Source: Planococcus salinus (lineage in GTDB: Bacteria > Bacillota > Bacilli > Bacillales_A > Planococcaceae). From it: 64,000 bases of DNA. Below the pieces are notes generated by a model. The model ran no database searches, was not told the origin of the DNA, and saw only the letters and a program-made list of their open reading frames with translations. This document shows, piece after piece, positions 35,890 through 44,697 of the stretch (positions are counted from its first letter, which is position 1; each line of letters begins with the position of its first letter). A program made the position numbers and the translations under genes. The DNA lies in the NCBI RefSeq assembly GCF_003719725.1, contig NZ_RIAX01000001.1, positions 372,001 to 436,000 of the forward strand, read 5' to 3'.

Positions 35890-36483
35890 TTATTCCGTGG
35901 TAAAGCCTTGGTAATAGGAAAGATGCGAGACTTGATTGTAGTTGACAATTTTCCATGTTTTCTGCTGGTATTGAATATTACTGACACAGGCATTGACCAA
36001 AGGCGCCTTTTTTGAACTGATCTCTCCTTCTGACAACACCAACAGCAATTCACTTATCACTGCGCCATGGGCAATCAGCAGCACACGTCCGTCCGCATAT
36101 GCCTGCTGGACTTTTTCCAGTCCGTCCAGAATGCGCTCTCTGAAGGTTACTGGATCTTCCTGTCCCGGGTAGTCTTTGTCTGGATATATGGCTGTTCGTT
36201 GCGTCACATCCATTCCTTCGGCCTTGCCGAAATAACGCTCCATGAAGCACTCCATTTCAACTACGGGAAGTGCCAGTTTGCGGTTGATGATATCCGCCGT
36301 TTGCCTCGCTCTTTTCAAAGGGCTTGTAACAAGCACATCCCAATCCTCTGGTCGAAAATAGGCGCTGCATTCTTCCGCTTGTCTGATTCCTGTCCCATTC
36401 AACGGAATATCCGTCTGTCCCTGCAGCTTTTCCGACACATTCCAATCCGTTTCACCATGTCTCACTAAACAAATAGCTGTCAT
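35890..36483 (-). CDS. Histidine phosphatase family protein
   Basis: A 197-residue phosphoglycerate-mutase-like phosphatase. The catalytic RHG box is LVRHGETDWNVSEKLQGQTDIPLN; a second His is in LLIAHGAVISELL; TSPLKRARQTADII is the usual substrate-binding block. Likely a phosphatase on a small phosphorylated metabolite (the fold covers CobC, PhoE and others). ATG behind GAAGGAGAAG. Confidence 0.88.
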   Translation of the reverse strand: MTAICLVRHGETDWNVSEKLQGQTDIPLNGTGIRQAEECSAYFRPEDWDVLVTSPLKRARQTADIINRKLALPVVEMECFMERYFGKAEGMDVTQRTAIYPDKDYPGQEDPVTFRERILDGLEKVQQAYADGRVLLIAHGAVISELLLVLSEGEISSKKAPLVNACVSNIQYQQKTWKIVNYNQVSHLSYYQGFTTE

Positions 36484-36591
36484 ATGAATCTTCTCCTTGT
36501 TGAATCCTCACAGTTCTCTATAAAACAGTATACCAGACCGGCAAGTTCCGTTGTGCGTTGGAGCGTTTGTCGGCTATCGGCTATAAGGACA

Positions 36592-36648
36592 AAACGAAAA
36601 ACCAAAGAGAAAGAATTATCGCTTCGTCTCTCTCTTTGGTTTTCGTTC
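36592..36648 (-). terminator. Terminator downstream of acidic small-protein genes
   Basis: A long stem AACGAAAACCAAAGAGA / TCTCTTTGGTTTTTCGTT on the minus strand with a TTTTGT tail. Confidence 0.75.
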
Positions 36649-36685
36649 GTTTTCAGGTATTCGATTGTCGCTGCCAACTTATTTC

Positions 36686-36919
36686 TCAATAGCGTTTTCC
36701 GGTATTTTTCACAACGGTTTTTTCACCGGTTCTGTGGTCTGTAATGACTTTGTCTCCCTGTGGGACATCCCCTGCCCCTTCGTCCGGTGTGTCTTGAAAC
36801 GTCTCTTCTTCCTCAGACGAATCCACACCGTCCCCCAGCACTTCCTTTGTTTTGTCCGCCAGCTTGTCGAGTGCAGATTCGTTGTCTTTTGTTTGCTTGC
36901 CTGTATTTTTTGAATCCAT
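36686..36919 (-). CDS. 77-aa acidic hydrophilic protein
   Basis: MDSKNTGKQTKDNESALDKL leads into an acidic, likely disordered stretch (VDSSEEEETFQDTPDEGAG) and a C-terminal GDKVITDHRTGEKTVVKNTGKRY. No hydrophobic segment. ATG behind TGGAGGTCATGAC. Not recognised; the composition resembles general-stress or desiccation-type hydrophilic proteins, which is inference only. It lies 46 nt downstream of another small hydrophilic gene. Confidence 0.6.
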   Translation of the reverse strand: MDSKNTGKQTKDNESALDKLADKTKEVLGDGVDSSEEEETFQDTPDEGAGDVPQGDKVITDHRTGEKTVVKNTGKRY

Positions 36920-36965
36920 TTGTCATGACCTCCATTACATAAATTTTCACCTAATTCCTGTCCTA

Positions 36966-37130
36966 TCAACCGGAAGGGTTTTCCTTGTTGTCTCCTAAGT
37001 CATCATCCGACTGTTCTTTTGCTTTTTCCTGACTCCGGTCTGATTCCATGTCCGGCAGCTGTTCATTTGGCATGCCGGTGAATTCCGTCTCTTGCTGTTC
37101 TTCTTTATCCTCTTTTTTCCTGTTCGCCAT
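36966..37130 (-). CDS. 54-aa hydrophilic protein
   Basis: MANRKKEDKEEQQETEFTGM opens the protein, followed by PNEQLPDMESDQSRQEKAKE and a DDDLGDNKENPSG tail. Very polar, presumably unfolded alone. ATG 37130 follows AAAGGAGTGG at good spacing. Together with the 77-aa protein it forms a pair of small charged genes. No family recognised. Confidence 0.6.
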   Translation of the reverse strand: MANRKKEDKEEQQETEFTGMPNEQLPDMESDRSQEKAKEQSDDDLGDNKENPSG

Positions 37131-37236
37131 GCAATACCACTCCTTTTGAAGATCTTTGTCTTCAATTACCCGTTATTTCGTGAATCAATCGGGAAATCTC
37201 TATATTGCTTCGGCATCCAGGCAATAAATTCTCAGT

Positions 37237-37282
37237 AAAAAACGCCTGCATCCCTCGAAAGGCTGATGCAGGCGCGTGAAAA
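37237..37282 (-). terminator. Terminator of M14 carboxypeptidase gene
   Basis: Perfect CGCCTGCATC / GATGCAGGCG stem; minus-strand TTTTTTACTG follows. Confidence 0.85.
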
Positions 37283-37331
37283 ATTATTCAGTTTTTCTTG
37301 ATAATGGTTCGGCTGCTGTGAATGGCCTGCC

Positions 37332-38528
37332 TCAGTTGGAAGGTCGGTAAGATGTCAATGGAATATCTTCGTAATCATCCGGATCCAGTGATTCAACCGA
37401 TCCATCCGCTACACTTTCAATAATGCCCGTCAGTCCGCGTTCAACTGATTTGACCAATTGGCCTTTTTCTTTTTGCCCCATCATCTGTGTTTGGCCTCTG
37501 ACTTCAAAAAGGACTGTGCCGCTGCCGTTCAAAGCGTAACTGCCGAGAGCGGTTCCCGGAAGATCAAGCCCTTGTGAGTATAGAGAAATGTTGGTGAATT
37601 TGGAGTTGCCATATGACTGCAATTCGTTATAAGCGGCCAAGTTCAATTGTCTCGAGAAGTCGTAATTATAATTGTCGGCGTATTCAGCGTATTTTTCACC
37701 CTCCGGTGTGTTCGGGTCTGGAACGAACTGTGCGGATAACGACAAAGTCACCGGGTCGGCAGTGCCGTCGACATAATACATTCCCTGATGATGCAGGTCA
37801 ATGAAGACATCCACATTGCCGAATTCTTCCTGCAGGGATTTATAAACGTCACGGGAAGTTTGTGCTTCCGGTGTGATAAACCATCCCGGCAAATTGGAAG
37901 CCCCCGGGAAGTCTTCCGCTTCTGGTTCATAATCGAGCTCCGGGTTGAAATCACGGTTGACGTCAAATCCTGGATTCGCTCCGTAATCATAGCTCTGGCT
38001 GATGCCGCTGTCCAAGTAATTCCACGACGGAGCAACCTCGCTCAGCTGTGGATATTGCTCAATCACTTCATCCCATGTCAAACTGTTTCGGCGTTTATCG
38101 CCTTCTGAAGCATCCGGATTCATCATCGGCATGAACACGAGCGTCAGTTCCTCACGGATTTCTCTCGATTGCTTGGAGTTATTGGATAACTTTTTCAATA
38201 AATCCAGGATGGCGACAGTCCCCGTTTTTTCATTGCCGTGAATTTCACTTTGCACCAGTATAACTTTATCGCCTGTCCCGACTGTAGCGGTATAGATATC
38301 CAATCCTTTATGGGATTGCCCGGCAACATCCACTTGAACGGTCCCTTTGCTGGATGCCTCTATTTGCTTCAGGCTTTTTTGCAGTTCAGCATAATCGATA
38401 AACCCGGATATGCTGTGTTCATGGTGGTGTGTTTCGGTTTTATTCTCTGTTTCGACAGCGTAAGCCGGCATGGCCAAGGCTGTACACAATGTTACGGCGC
38501 CGACAGTGGACATCCATTTTTTCTTCAT
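37332..38528 (-). CDS. Secreted M14-family zinc carboxypeptidase
   Basis: A 398-residue exported protein. Signal peptide 1-24 (MKKKWMSTVGAVTLCTALAM, cleavage after AYA). A His-rich stretch (THHHEHS) follows. Zinc ligands H97 and E100 (SEIHGNEKTG) and H246 or H247 (FIDLHHQGM); substrate-binding NR at 191-192 (DVNRDFNP); catalytic Glu E342 (LFEVRGQ). All M14 elements are present, so it is likely an active extracellular peptidase acting on peptides or wall peptides. ATG after AAAGGAGCGG. A CTTATGTAAT motif lies about 130 nt upstream. Confidence 0.9.
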   Translation of the reverse strand: MKKKWMSTVGAVTLCTALAMPAYAVETENKTETHHHEHSISGFIDYAELQKSLKQIEASSKGTVQVDVAGQSHKGLDIYTATVGTGDKVILVQSEIHGNEKTGTVAILDLLKKLSNNSKQSREIREELTLVFMPMMNPDASEGDKRRNSLTWDEVIEQYPQLSEVAPSWNYLDSGISQSYDYGANPGFDVNRDFNPELDYEPEAEDFPGASNLPGWFITPEAQTSRDVYKSLQEEFGNVDVFIDLHHQGMYYVDGTADPVTLSLSAQFVPDPNTPEGEKYAEYADNYNYDFSRQLNLAAYNELQSYGNSKFTNISLYSQGLDLPGTALGSYALNGSGTVLFEVRGQTQMMGQKEKGQLVKSVERGLTGIIESVADGSVESLDPDDYEDIPLTSYRPSN

Positions 38529-38848
38529 TTACACCCGCTCCTTTTAGTGGTTTTCAAAAATTGTTTATTTTTTCCTCCTTTCTTTTTATTTCTAGATTAT
38601 TCAAAAAAAGAATAGCAAACTGAAACTTATTAGTAAATATTTTTAGAATATTCAGTCCTTATGTAATGCAAAATCCTGATATTCTTCTTTTCCAGTGGTC
38701 ACATTGACTCGAAGCTTGCTGAGTACTTCGCATTACGAAATGAATATAATAACCAGACCTATTTATTCAGCCAACCGGTTTCCAAAAATTTTCACGCAGG
38801 TTTTTTTGTTTGATCTATCCGTAGTGAAATCGCCTTTCTTTTTTCATC

Positions 38849-38902
38849 TAAAAAAGCTGTCTCGAAAGGTTTTTTCACGACCTTTCAAGACAGCTTCTTT
38901 TT
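38849..38902. terminator. Bidirectional hairpin in 38.5-39.3 kb gap
   Basis: AAGCTGTCTcGAAAGGT pairs with ACCTTTCaAGACAGCTT (one mismatch), flanked by A5 and T5. Possibly the original terminator of the murJ transcript, now separated from it by repeats. Confidence 0.7.
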
Positions 38903-38955
38903 GAAAACCCAACTTCCTTTAATTTCTATAAGTTGCATTAATAACATTTAGTAAT

Positions 38956-39176
38956 CTATATTCCGCAAAACAGCTTCGCTTGCGGGCCCACAGGATGTGG
39001 GTCATGCAGTAGGCGCGACAGGACGTCGCGCTGCCTACTGCCAAAACCGCGCTCCTGTCTCTGCATCGCTGCGCTAGCTTCGAGACATGAAAGGGCGTTG
39101 CATCGCTTCGCTAGCTTCGTCGCAAAGAGTTGCCCTCGCAGGCTTCGAGCAACTCTTCGCTGTTTTGCTCCATATC
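38956..39176. repeat. Intergenic mosaic repeat, copy 1 (221 bp)
   Basis: Begins ATATTCCGCAAAACAGC and ends GCTGTTTTGCTCCATATC, so the termini are inverted repeats (AAAACAGC / GCTGTTTT). The same two ends enclose a shorter element at 57191-57314. The interior holds a GCAGTAGGCGCGACAGG / CGCGCTGCCTACTGC hairpin and two copies of a GCTAGCTTCG block. No ORF. The wider gap 38529-39330 has no gene; at 39216-39265 GCAATAAG / CTTATTGC forms another hairpin. Confidence 0.7.
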
Positions 39177-39330
39177 TTTAGTGACTTCTCTCAGCGCCGG
39201 CGCGCCTCCGGACTGGACGGAGCAATAAGACGAGTGGTCTTCTCGGCTTATTGCGGGAGTTATGTCCAAAGCGCCGAAGCGTTATATAAAGAATCATTCT
39301 TTTATTCAACTTATATCGTCGCAAATCCTG

Positions 39331-40854
39331 TTACGAACGTTTTGTCAGTTTTCGCTTGATGCCTTTTACAATCTGTTCCGCGTCTTCGATTTTCATCATG
39401 TACACCAATGCAAAGTAAATGACGCCGGCCGCCAAAATGGACAATATCAACCCCATTGCGGAACCGAGAAACGGCAGCGTATACGTGTAGAGAAGTCTTG
39501 CCGACACACCCATTATGATGGAAGCCGCAGCAATTTTTACAAAAGAGGCGCTCAGCTGCTTCATATCGAAAGGACCGATTTTTTTCCGTAAACTGATATA
39601 CAGCAGGAGCGTACCGAAAATGGCCGAAATACTGGTGGCCAACGCCAACCCGCCGATACCGAGATATCTCGATAAAATGAAATTCAGGATGATGTTCAAG
39701 ACCATGGCAATCGCCGCGTTGATCATCGGTGTCCTTGTATCCTGCAGCGAATAGAATGCTCTCGACAGCACTTCACGCAGGCCATAACCGATCATACCAA
39801 TCGAATAGAAGAAAAAGGCGCTGGCGGTCAATGCAACGTCGGATTCATCAAACGCTCCCCTGCCAAACAGCAGCGCCACAATCGGTTCTGCAAAAAACAA
39901 AGCCCCGACGGTAGCGGGAATGACCAACAGGTTGATGCCGTTGATGGCTTGGGACACTGATCGTTTCAGGCCCTCCATATTGCCTTTTGAGGCCATTTTG
40001 GAAATGAGCGGGTACATCACAGTCGAAATCGACACCACAAACACACCTTGGACAAACAAATTCAAGGTATTGGCGTAATTCAACGCCGAAATCCCACCGA
40101 TGGAAATTTGGGAAGCCAGTGTCCGGTCGACCAGTTTGTTGATTTGATTGACAGAAGAGCCGATGATGACCGGAATCGCGAGAATCAGCATGTTCTTGAT
40201 ATGCTCATCTTTCGGTTTGAAGATGAACTGGTACTTAAACCCTTTGCGGTAAGCAAAAAACAGCAGGATGAGAAACTGGATGATGATGGCGACTACATTG
40301 CCGATGGCGAGCATCAGCACCAGATCGAATTTTGAGCTGGCGATGATGGAGAGAATCAGCACGATGTTCAATGGCAACCCGATCAGCGTCGGCACGACAT
40401 AGTATTTTTTCATATTCAAATAGCCGCTCAGAATCCGGATTGTCATCGTGAAATAGATGCCGACGATGCTGATGCGCGTAAACGTCACCGCCAGCTGCAG
40501 AATATCGCCTTCAAAACCGCTGGCAAAAATCCTGACGAGCGGCTGGGTGAAAATCAGTCCAAGAACCACAATCACCGTACACAAAGCCCACAGGATGTTC
40601 AGCAGGTTGTTAGTATAGTCTTTGCTGTTTTGTTCGCCGTATTTTTCTTCGATCCGGCTGTACATCGGGATATAGCCCGTGGAGATCCCCGTCGCCACAA
40701 AGCCAAAAATGACGGTCGGAATGGTCAGTGAGATCAAATAAGCATCACTGATGCCCGAAGCTCCGTAAAAATAAGCCAATGTGACGTCACGGAAAAACCC
40801 GATGAACTTCGAAAAAATGGTCAGGACCATGATGAGGATGACAGCTTTTTTCAT
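39331..40854 (-). CDS. murJ: MurJ-like lipid II flippase (MVF family)
   Basis: A 507-residue membrane protein of the MOP superfamily with about 14 helices. Signatures include FSKFIGFFRDVTLAYFYGAS at the start, IISSVNQI-like and VDRTLASQISIGGISALNYAN in the middle, and LSRAFYSLQDTRTPM, matching MurJ/MviN. MurJ moves undecaprenyl-linked precursors across the membrane. Bacillales often carry extra copies serving polysaccharide export, so the substrate may be lipid II or another glycolipid. It is transcribed downstream of an ATP-grasp gene, 90 nt apart, which favours a polymer-linked role. Confidence 0.85.
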   Translation of the reverse strand: MKKAVILIMVLTIFSKFIGFFRDVTLAYFYGASGISDAYLISLTIPTVIFGFVATGISTGYIPMYSRIEEKYGEQNSKDYTNNLLNILWALCTVIVVLGLIFTQPLVRIFASGFEGDILQLAVTFTRISIVGIYFTMTIRILSGYLNMKKYYVVPTLIGLPLNIVLILSIIASSKFDLVLMLAIGNVVAIIIQFLILLFFAYRKGFKYQFIFKPKDEHIKNMLILAIPVIIGSSVNQINKLVDRTLASQISIGGISALNYANTLNLFVQGVFVVSISTVMYPLISKMASKGNMEGLKRSVSQAINGINLLVIPATVGALFFAEPIVALLFGRGAFDESDVALTASAFFFYSIGMIGYGLREVLSRAFYSLQDTRTPMINAAIAMVLNIILNFILSRYLGIGGLALATSISAIFGTLLLYISLRKKIGPFDMKQLSASFVKIAAASIIMGVSARLLYTYTLPFLGSAMGLILSILAAGVIYFALVYMMKIEDAEQIVKGIKRKLTKRS

Positions 40855-40944
40855 AACAGCACCCCTTCAGACCGATCAGAAGAAACCGGTGAACGGCTGA
40901 TGCCGGCTGTCACAGCATATGCTCTAGGCAGCATGGCGAAACCC

Positions 40945-41964
40945 CTAATCTTCGTACACAAAGAAATGATCCCGGAAACGGATCATTCGCGTGTTCCATC
41001 TTGGCGTCACTTTTTCATACTCACCGAGCACCTGGTATTGGAGAAACAGATAAGGGAAATTAACTCCGGCTCCAAGCCCCATCACCTGGCTGCCGCAGAA
41101 ACGGGCGTTGATATCCGTCAATTTATACCCGTCCTCGGAAGAAAAGAACTGCAGGTTGAGAAACCCATCTGTGACCATGGATTCGGTAATATCCGTTGCA
41201 GCTTTTATAAGTTGTTCGTTGTAAATCACTTTGCCATCCAACACGATGCCACTGGATACGCCGGTCCGTTCACGGGGAACTGCGACCACGACTTTGCCGT
41301 TATGGACAAAGACATCGACACTGTATTCTGTGCCTCCCAGGTATTCCATCGCAATCCGTCTGTCGGTTGAAGGAATATCGACATAATCATCGATGTTGAC
41401 AATCTTGTTCTTTCCCTCCTTCAAGGCTTGTAAATAAGTAGGGCGATCCGTCAATACCGCAAACCCCAACGCACCGTACCCGCTGATTTGTTTGACGACG
41501 ACAAATTGCTCATCAGCGAAATGCTGATCGATGATCGGCTTCAGCTCATCGGTATCGCTGAAGCCAATGTACCTGGGTATGTATGTACTAAACCCTTGTT
41601 CTTCTAAAAATCCATATGCTTTTTCTTTATCCACCAGCACATCGAAATGTTCACTGTTTGGCAGAGCCACTGCGGCATCCAACTCTTTTCTGAAGTCATT
41701 GAAAATCTCGATTTCTTCATGCAATGCCGGAAAAACCGCGTCAATCTCCTCTTCTTCGATAATTGTCTGGATGGCGCTTTTGTAAGCATCCAAATTGCTG
41801 AAGCGCGGAATTGTATACGTCTTATCGCAGAATTGATTGCCGGAAGTCACTTCCCGCCTGTCGACGCCGACTACATAGACATTGTCTTTTTCCAAAAACC
41901 CACGGAGGATCCCTTGTGCGGTCGGCCCTCCGATCCCTGTCACCAATACTCTTATATTTTTCAT
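40945..41964 (-). CDS. ATP-grasp carboxylate-amine ligase
   Basis: A 339-residue ATP-grasp enzyme: N-terminal Rossmann-like part (RVLVTGIGGPTAQGILRGF, VVGVDRREVTSGNQFCDK), ATP-binding part (VDKEKAYGFLEEQGFSTYIP, VVVKQISGYGALGF) and a metal-binding end (FLNLQFFSSEDGYKLTDINARFCGSQ). This is the CarB-like group, which joins an acid to an amine or forms acyl phosphates. ATG 41964 follows GGGAGATGG, and the preceding 69 codons of open frame are not coding. It precedes murJ, suggesting a role in cell-surface polymer decoration or precursor synthesis; inference only. Confidence 0.8.
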   Translation of the reverse strand: MKNIRVLVTGIGGPTAQGILRGFLEKDNVYVVGVDRREVTSGNQFCDKTYTIPRFSNLDAYKSAIQTIIEEEEIDAVFPALHEEIEIFNDFRKELDAAVALPNSEHFDVLVDKEKAYGFLEEQGFSTYIPRYIGFSDTDELKPIIDQHFADEQFVVVKQISGYGALGFAVLTDRPTYLQALKEGKNKIVNIDDYVDIPSTDRRIAMEYLGGTEYSVDVFVHNGKVVVAVPRERTGVSSGIVLDGKVIYNEQLIKAATDITESMVTDGFLNLQFFSSEDGYKLTDINARFCGSQVMGLGAGVNFPYLFLQYQVLGEYEKVTPRWNTRMIRFRDHFFVYED

Positions 41965-42236
41965 TCTCCATCTCCCTAACTTCTGATTATCTATGTTGTC
42001 TTCTTTTGCAATACAAATAAATACCTGCAGCTTTGTTGTTTCTAAGCTGTACAGGCTTGTGGATTGTAACCTACCTACCATGATTTTATCAGAGTTTGTG
42101 CAGCAGTTGGCGCTTATTTTAAAGAAAACGGGATTTGCATAAACTCTTTCTTCTTCGGCTGTATTCCACAAATGCCGTTTATTTTTTCGCCAGGCAGGAA
42201 CAAGTATATAACAGAATGATTGGAGGAGAGACGATT

Positions 42237-43100
42237 ATGCCAGCTACAGATTCATTGGCGGTTTGGACGGAGCATGATGTAAAAGAAACCCTTCCCGTAA
42301 GAGCAGCGTCCAGCCATAAAGGAAGCCACGGAACCGGCCTGTTGATTGCCGGCAGCAGGGATATGCCGGGAGCGGCGCTTCTTGCGGGATTGGGCGCCAT
42401 GAGAAGCGGCATCGGAAAACTGGTCATTGATACCGATCCGGAAGCGATTCCGGTCATCTGCCCGACTCTGCCGGAAGCGACTTACCGGCGAAGAGACTGG
42501 GATAAAACAGCTGCAGGCAGTGCAGATCTTGGCCAGTACCGGGCCATCGCCGCCGGACCGGGAATCGAGCCGACACAGGAAAGTGAGCGGGCTTTCCAGC
42601 AGTTAATAACGTCCCCGCTTCCGCTGGTGCTGGATGCCGGCGCTTTGTTGAAGCGCAGTTATAATAAGCGTACAGCCCCTACCATTCTGACACCGCATCT
42701 CGGGGAATTTGCCAGATTAACAGATCGGACAGCAACGGACGTGCAGGAAAACCGCCCGCACTATGCCCGTATGCTTGCCGGCGAACTGGAAGCCACCATC
42801 GTCCTGAAAGGCCATGAAACCATCATAGCGTTCCCGGACGGTGAATCGTGGCAAAATCCGACCGGCAACAGTGCTCTGGCTAAAGGAGGGACCGGTGACA
42901 CACTGACCGGGATGCTGCTCGGCATGCTGTGCTGCCATGATAACTGGAAACACGCAGTTTTGAATGCCGTCTTTCTTCACGGCGCCTGCGCGGATGCATG
43001 GACCGCCGAGTATTCCGCACATACTTTGCTGGCTCATGAATTGACGAACCGTCTGCCCGAGGTTTGGAGACGGTTTGAAAAAAACGAAGATTCTTTATGA
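42237..43100 (+). CDS. nnrD: ADP-dependent NAD(P)H-hydrate dehydratase
   Basis: A 287-residue ribokinase-like repair enzyme (YxkO/NnrD) that dehydrates the S-form of NADHX/NADPHX using ADP. Key segments: SHKGSHGTGLLIAGSRDMPGA, AAGPGIEP, LVLDAGALL, LTPHLGEFARL, and the nucleotide site NSALAKGGTGDTLTGML. It lacks the NnrE epimerase domain. The frame is open to 42135, but ATG 42237 has GGAGGAGAG upstream. Confidence 0.9.
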   Translation: MPATDSLAVWTEHDVKETLPVRAASSHKGSHGTGLLIAGSRDMPGAALLAGLGAMRSGIGKLVIDTDPEAIPVICPTLPEATYRRRDWDKTAAGSADLGQYRAIAAGPGIEPTQESERAFQQLITSPLPLVLDAGALLKRSYNKRTAPTILTPHLGEFARLTDRTATDVQENRPHYARMLAGELEATIVLKGHETIIAFPDGESWQNPTGNSALAKGGTGDTLTGMLLGMLCCHDNWKHAVLNAVFLHGACADAWTAEYSAHTLLAHELTNRLPEVWRRFEKNEDSL

Positions 43101-43213
43101 CTGAATTCGGCAATACTATACTGATGAATTCGTTTCAATACTCTGGCTAATAGACTCGATAAAACGTATACTTGATTGAATTCATGCATCAGCCAGCAAA
43201 AGGAGGCAACAAT

Positions 43214-43903
43214 ATGACGATGGACCATCCCGCCCAAACAGAAGCCAGCGACTTTGTTTCCAACCTTTTAGAGGAGTATTTTGGTGAACGCCCCTCCTCG
43301 GTCAATGTAGTCATTGAGGCACCTTTCATCCTGATTCACCTTCAGGGATTTTTGATGCCGAGCGAAAAAAATCTTTTGAAGCGAAATGAGATCAAAAGAA
43401 TCACGGAAACTCGGGATTTGCTCCTCAATACATTGAAACCGGAAATCCAGGATCGGCTCCAGCACATCACCCGACATGAAATAGAAGGGGTATATGCTGA
43501 TTGGAACCTCGAAAAAGAGACCGGTTTGTTCATCGCCGTGATGGCCAGCGACGGGGCAAAAGGAGAGAATTATTGGCCTGCAGAAATCGATCGAAACGCT
43601 TTAAAAAACAAGATCATCGAGACCAGCAAAAAAACGCAAAAAGAACCCGACCATACGGAACTTTACTGGCTGAACCATAACCTGATCGTCATCAAACGGC
43701 TTGGGATTATGGTGGACATTGAAAAGGAATTGATAAAAAATGGCGTTATCGATGAATTGAGGCTTGCCAAACGCCCGTTGGAGCATCGGCTGATGGACTC
43801 TGCGGAACTTAAGCCTATAGTAAATCGGGACATAATTGAGCTATTCGTTGACTGGGATTTCGAGAAAGACAAAGCGTATCTTGTCCTGATATTGCAGGAA
43901 TAA
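43214..43903 (+). CDS. DUF2294 / MpsC-family protein, copy 1 (double domain)
   Basis: A 229-residue soluble protein built of two related halves. The first (about 10-112) has the DUF2294 pattern: FGERPSSVNVVIEAPFILIHLQGFL, RDLLL, and the end VYADWNLEKETGLFIAV. The second (about 135-229) repeats it: HNLIVIKRLGIMVDIEKEL and LFVDWDFEKDKAYLVLIL. MpsC-type proteins accompany sodium/bicarbonate transport systems (MpsAB), but no mpsAB genes are in this window. ATG follows AAAAGGAGG. A paralogue follows 60 nt later. Confidence 0.85.
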   Translation: MTMDHPAQTEASDFVSNLLEEYFGERPSSVNVVIEAPFILIHLQGFLMPSEKNLLKRNEIKRITETRDLLLNTLKPEIQDRLQHITRHEIEGVYADWNLEKETGLFIAVMASDGAKGENYWPAEIDRNALKNKIIETSKKTQKEPDHTELYWLNHNLIVIKRLGIMVDIEKELIKNGVIDELRLAKRPLEHRLMDSAELKPIVNRDIIELFVDWDFEKDKAYLVLILQE

Positions 43904-43963
43904 GTTACTATAATGATCCAACGCTTCATCAAAAGCTGCGTTTTACAGGAAGGTGTCGATCAT

Positions 43964-44659
43964 ATGCCTAAAGAACGGACGACTCAAACGGAAATTGGCG
44001 CTTATGCGTCCACATTGCTGCGCAAGCATTTCGGCAAAGGCCCCACTTCTGTTTTTGTGACCATCAAAAAGCCTTTCGTCATTATTCATTTCCGGGGGTT
44101 TCTCGCCCCCATGGAAAAAATACTGCTCCGTCAGAATGAATCAAAAAGAGTATTGGAAACAAGGGATTTGCTGATGAACGATTTGAAGGCCGAAATTATA
44201 CTCGAGCTTTGGAAAATTGCGGAACTGGATATCAAAGAGCTGTATGCCGACTGGAACCTGGAAAAAGAAAGCGGCGTAATTATCGGAGTAACATCTGAGA
44301 AGATTTCAGAAGAGGCGCTGAAGTGGCCGGAAGAAGTGGACCGGGAAGCATTTACAGAAGCTATCAACGAAGCCAGCATTAAAGCGGAAAAAATGCCTGA
44401 GGAAACCGCGGCGTATTGGCTGAACGACCGCAGCATCCTGGTCAGGCGTTCACAGATCCTGGTGGAAATCGAGAAAGAACTTATCAAATCCGGCTTTATC
44501 GAACCGCTGAAGCTGGCAAAACGGCCACTGGAACAGAAAGTGCTGAAAGAAGTTCAGTTGGAGGCCGTTTTGAAAAGAACCATCTCCGAAACATTTGTCG
44601 ACTGGAATTTCGATTCCGATTTGGGTTATATTGTATTTATATTGGATTCTCCAAAGTAA
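43964..44659 (+). CDS. DUF2294 / MpsC-family protein, copy 2 (double domain)
   Basis: A 231-residue paralogue of the preceding gene with the same two-half layout: FGKGPTSVFVTIKKPFVIIHFRGFL and LYADWNLEKESGVIIGV, then RSILVRRSQILVEIEKEL and TFVDWNFDSDLGYIVFIL. The two proteins differ enough to be an old duplication. ATG 43964 follows AGGAAGGTG; an upstream ATG at 43913 is less likely. Terminator immediately after. Confidence 0.85.
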   Translation: MPKERTTQTEIGAYASTLLRKHFGKGPTSVFVTIKKPFVIIHFRGFLAPMEKILLRQNESKRVLETRDLLMNDLKAEIILELWKIAELDIKELYADWNLEKESGVIIGVTSEKISEEALKWPEEVDREAFTEAINEASIKAEKMPEETAAYWLNDRSILVRRSQILVEIEKELIKSGFIEPLKLAKRPLEQKVLKEVQLEAVLKRTISETFVDWNFDSDLGYIVFILDSPK

Positions 44660-44666
44660 ACAGCAG

Positions 44667-44697
44667 AAAAAAGCTCACCGAACCCGGTGAGCTTTTT
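44667..44697. terminator. Bidirectional terminator DUF2294 / MATE
   Basis: AAAAAGCTCACCG / CGGTGAGCTTTTT stem between convergent genes; overlaps the MATE gene 3' end. Confidence 0.85.

Noticed and set aside
35685-36053. 122-codon minus-strand frame
   Set aside because: Its upstream half is the out-of-frame end of the histidine phosphatase; only the last 44 codons could be real, reported at low confidence under the gap entry.
38956-39330. CRISPR-like direct repeats
   Set aside because: The repeats are irregular, with hairpin interiors and no regular spacers or cas genes; better explained as mosaic intergenic elements.
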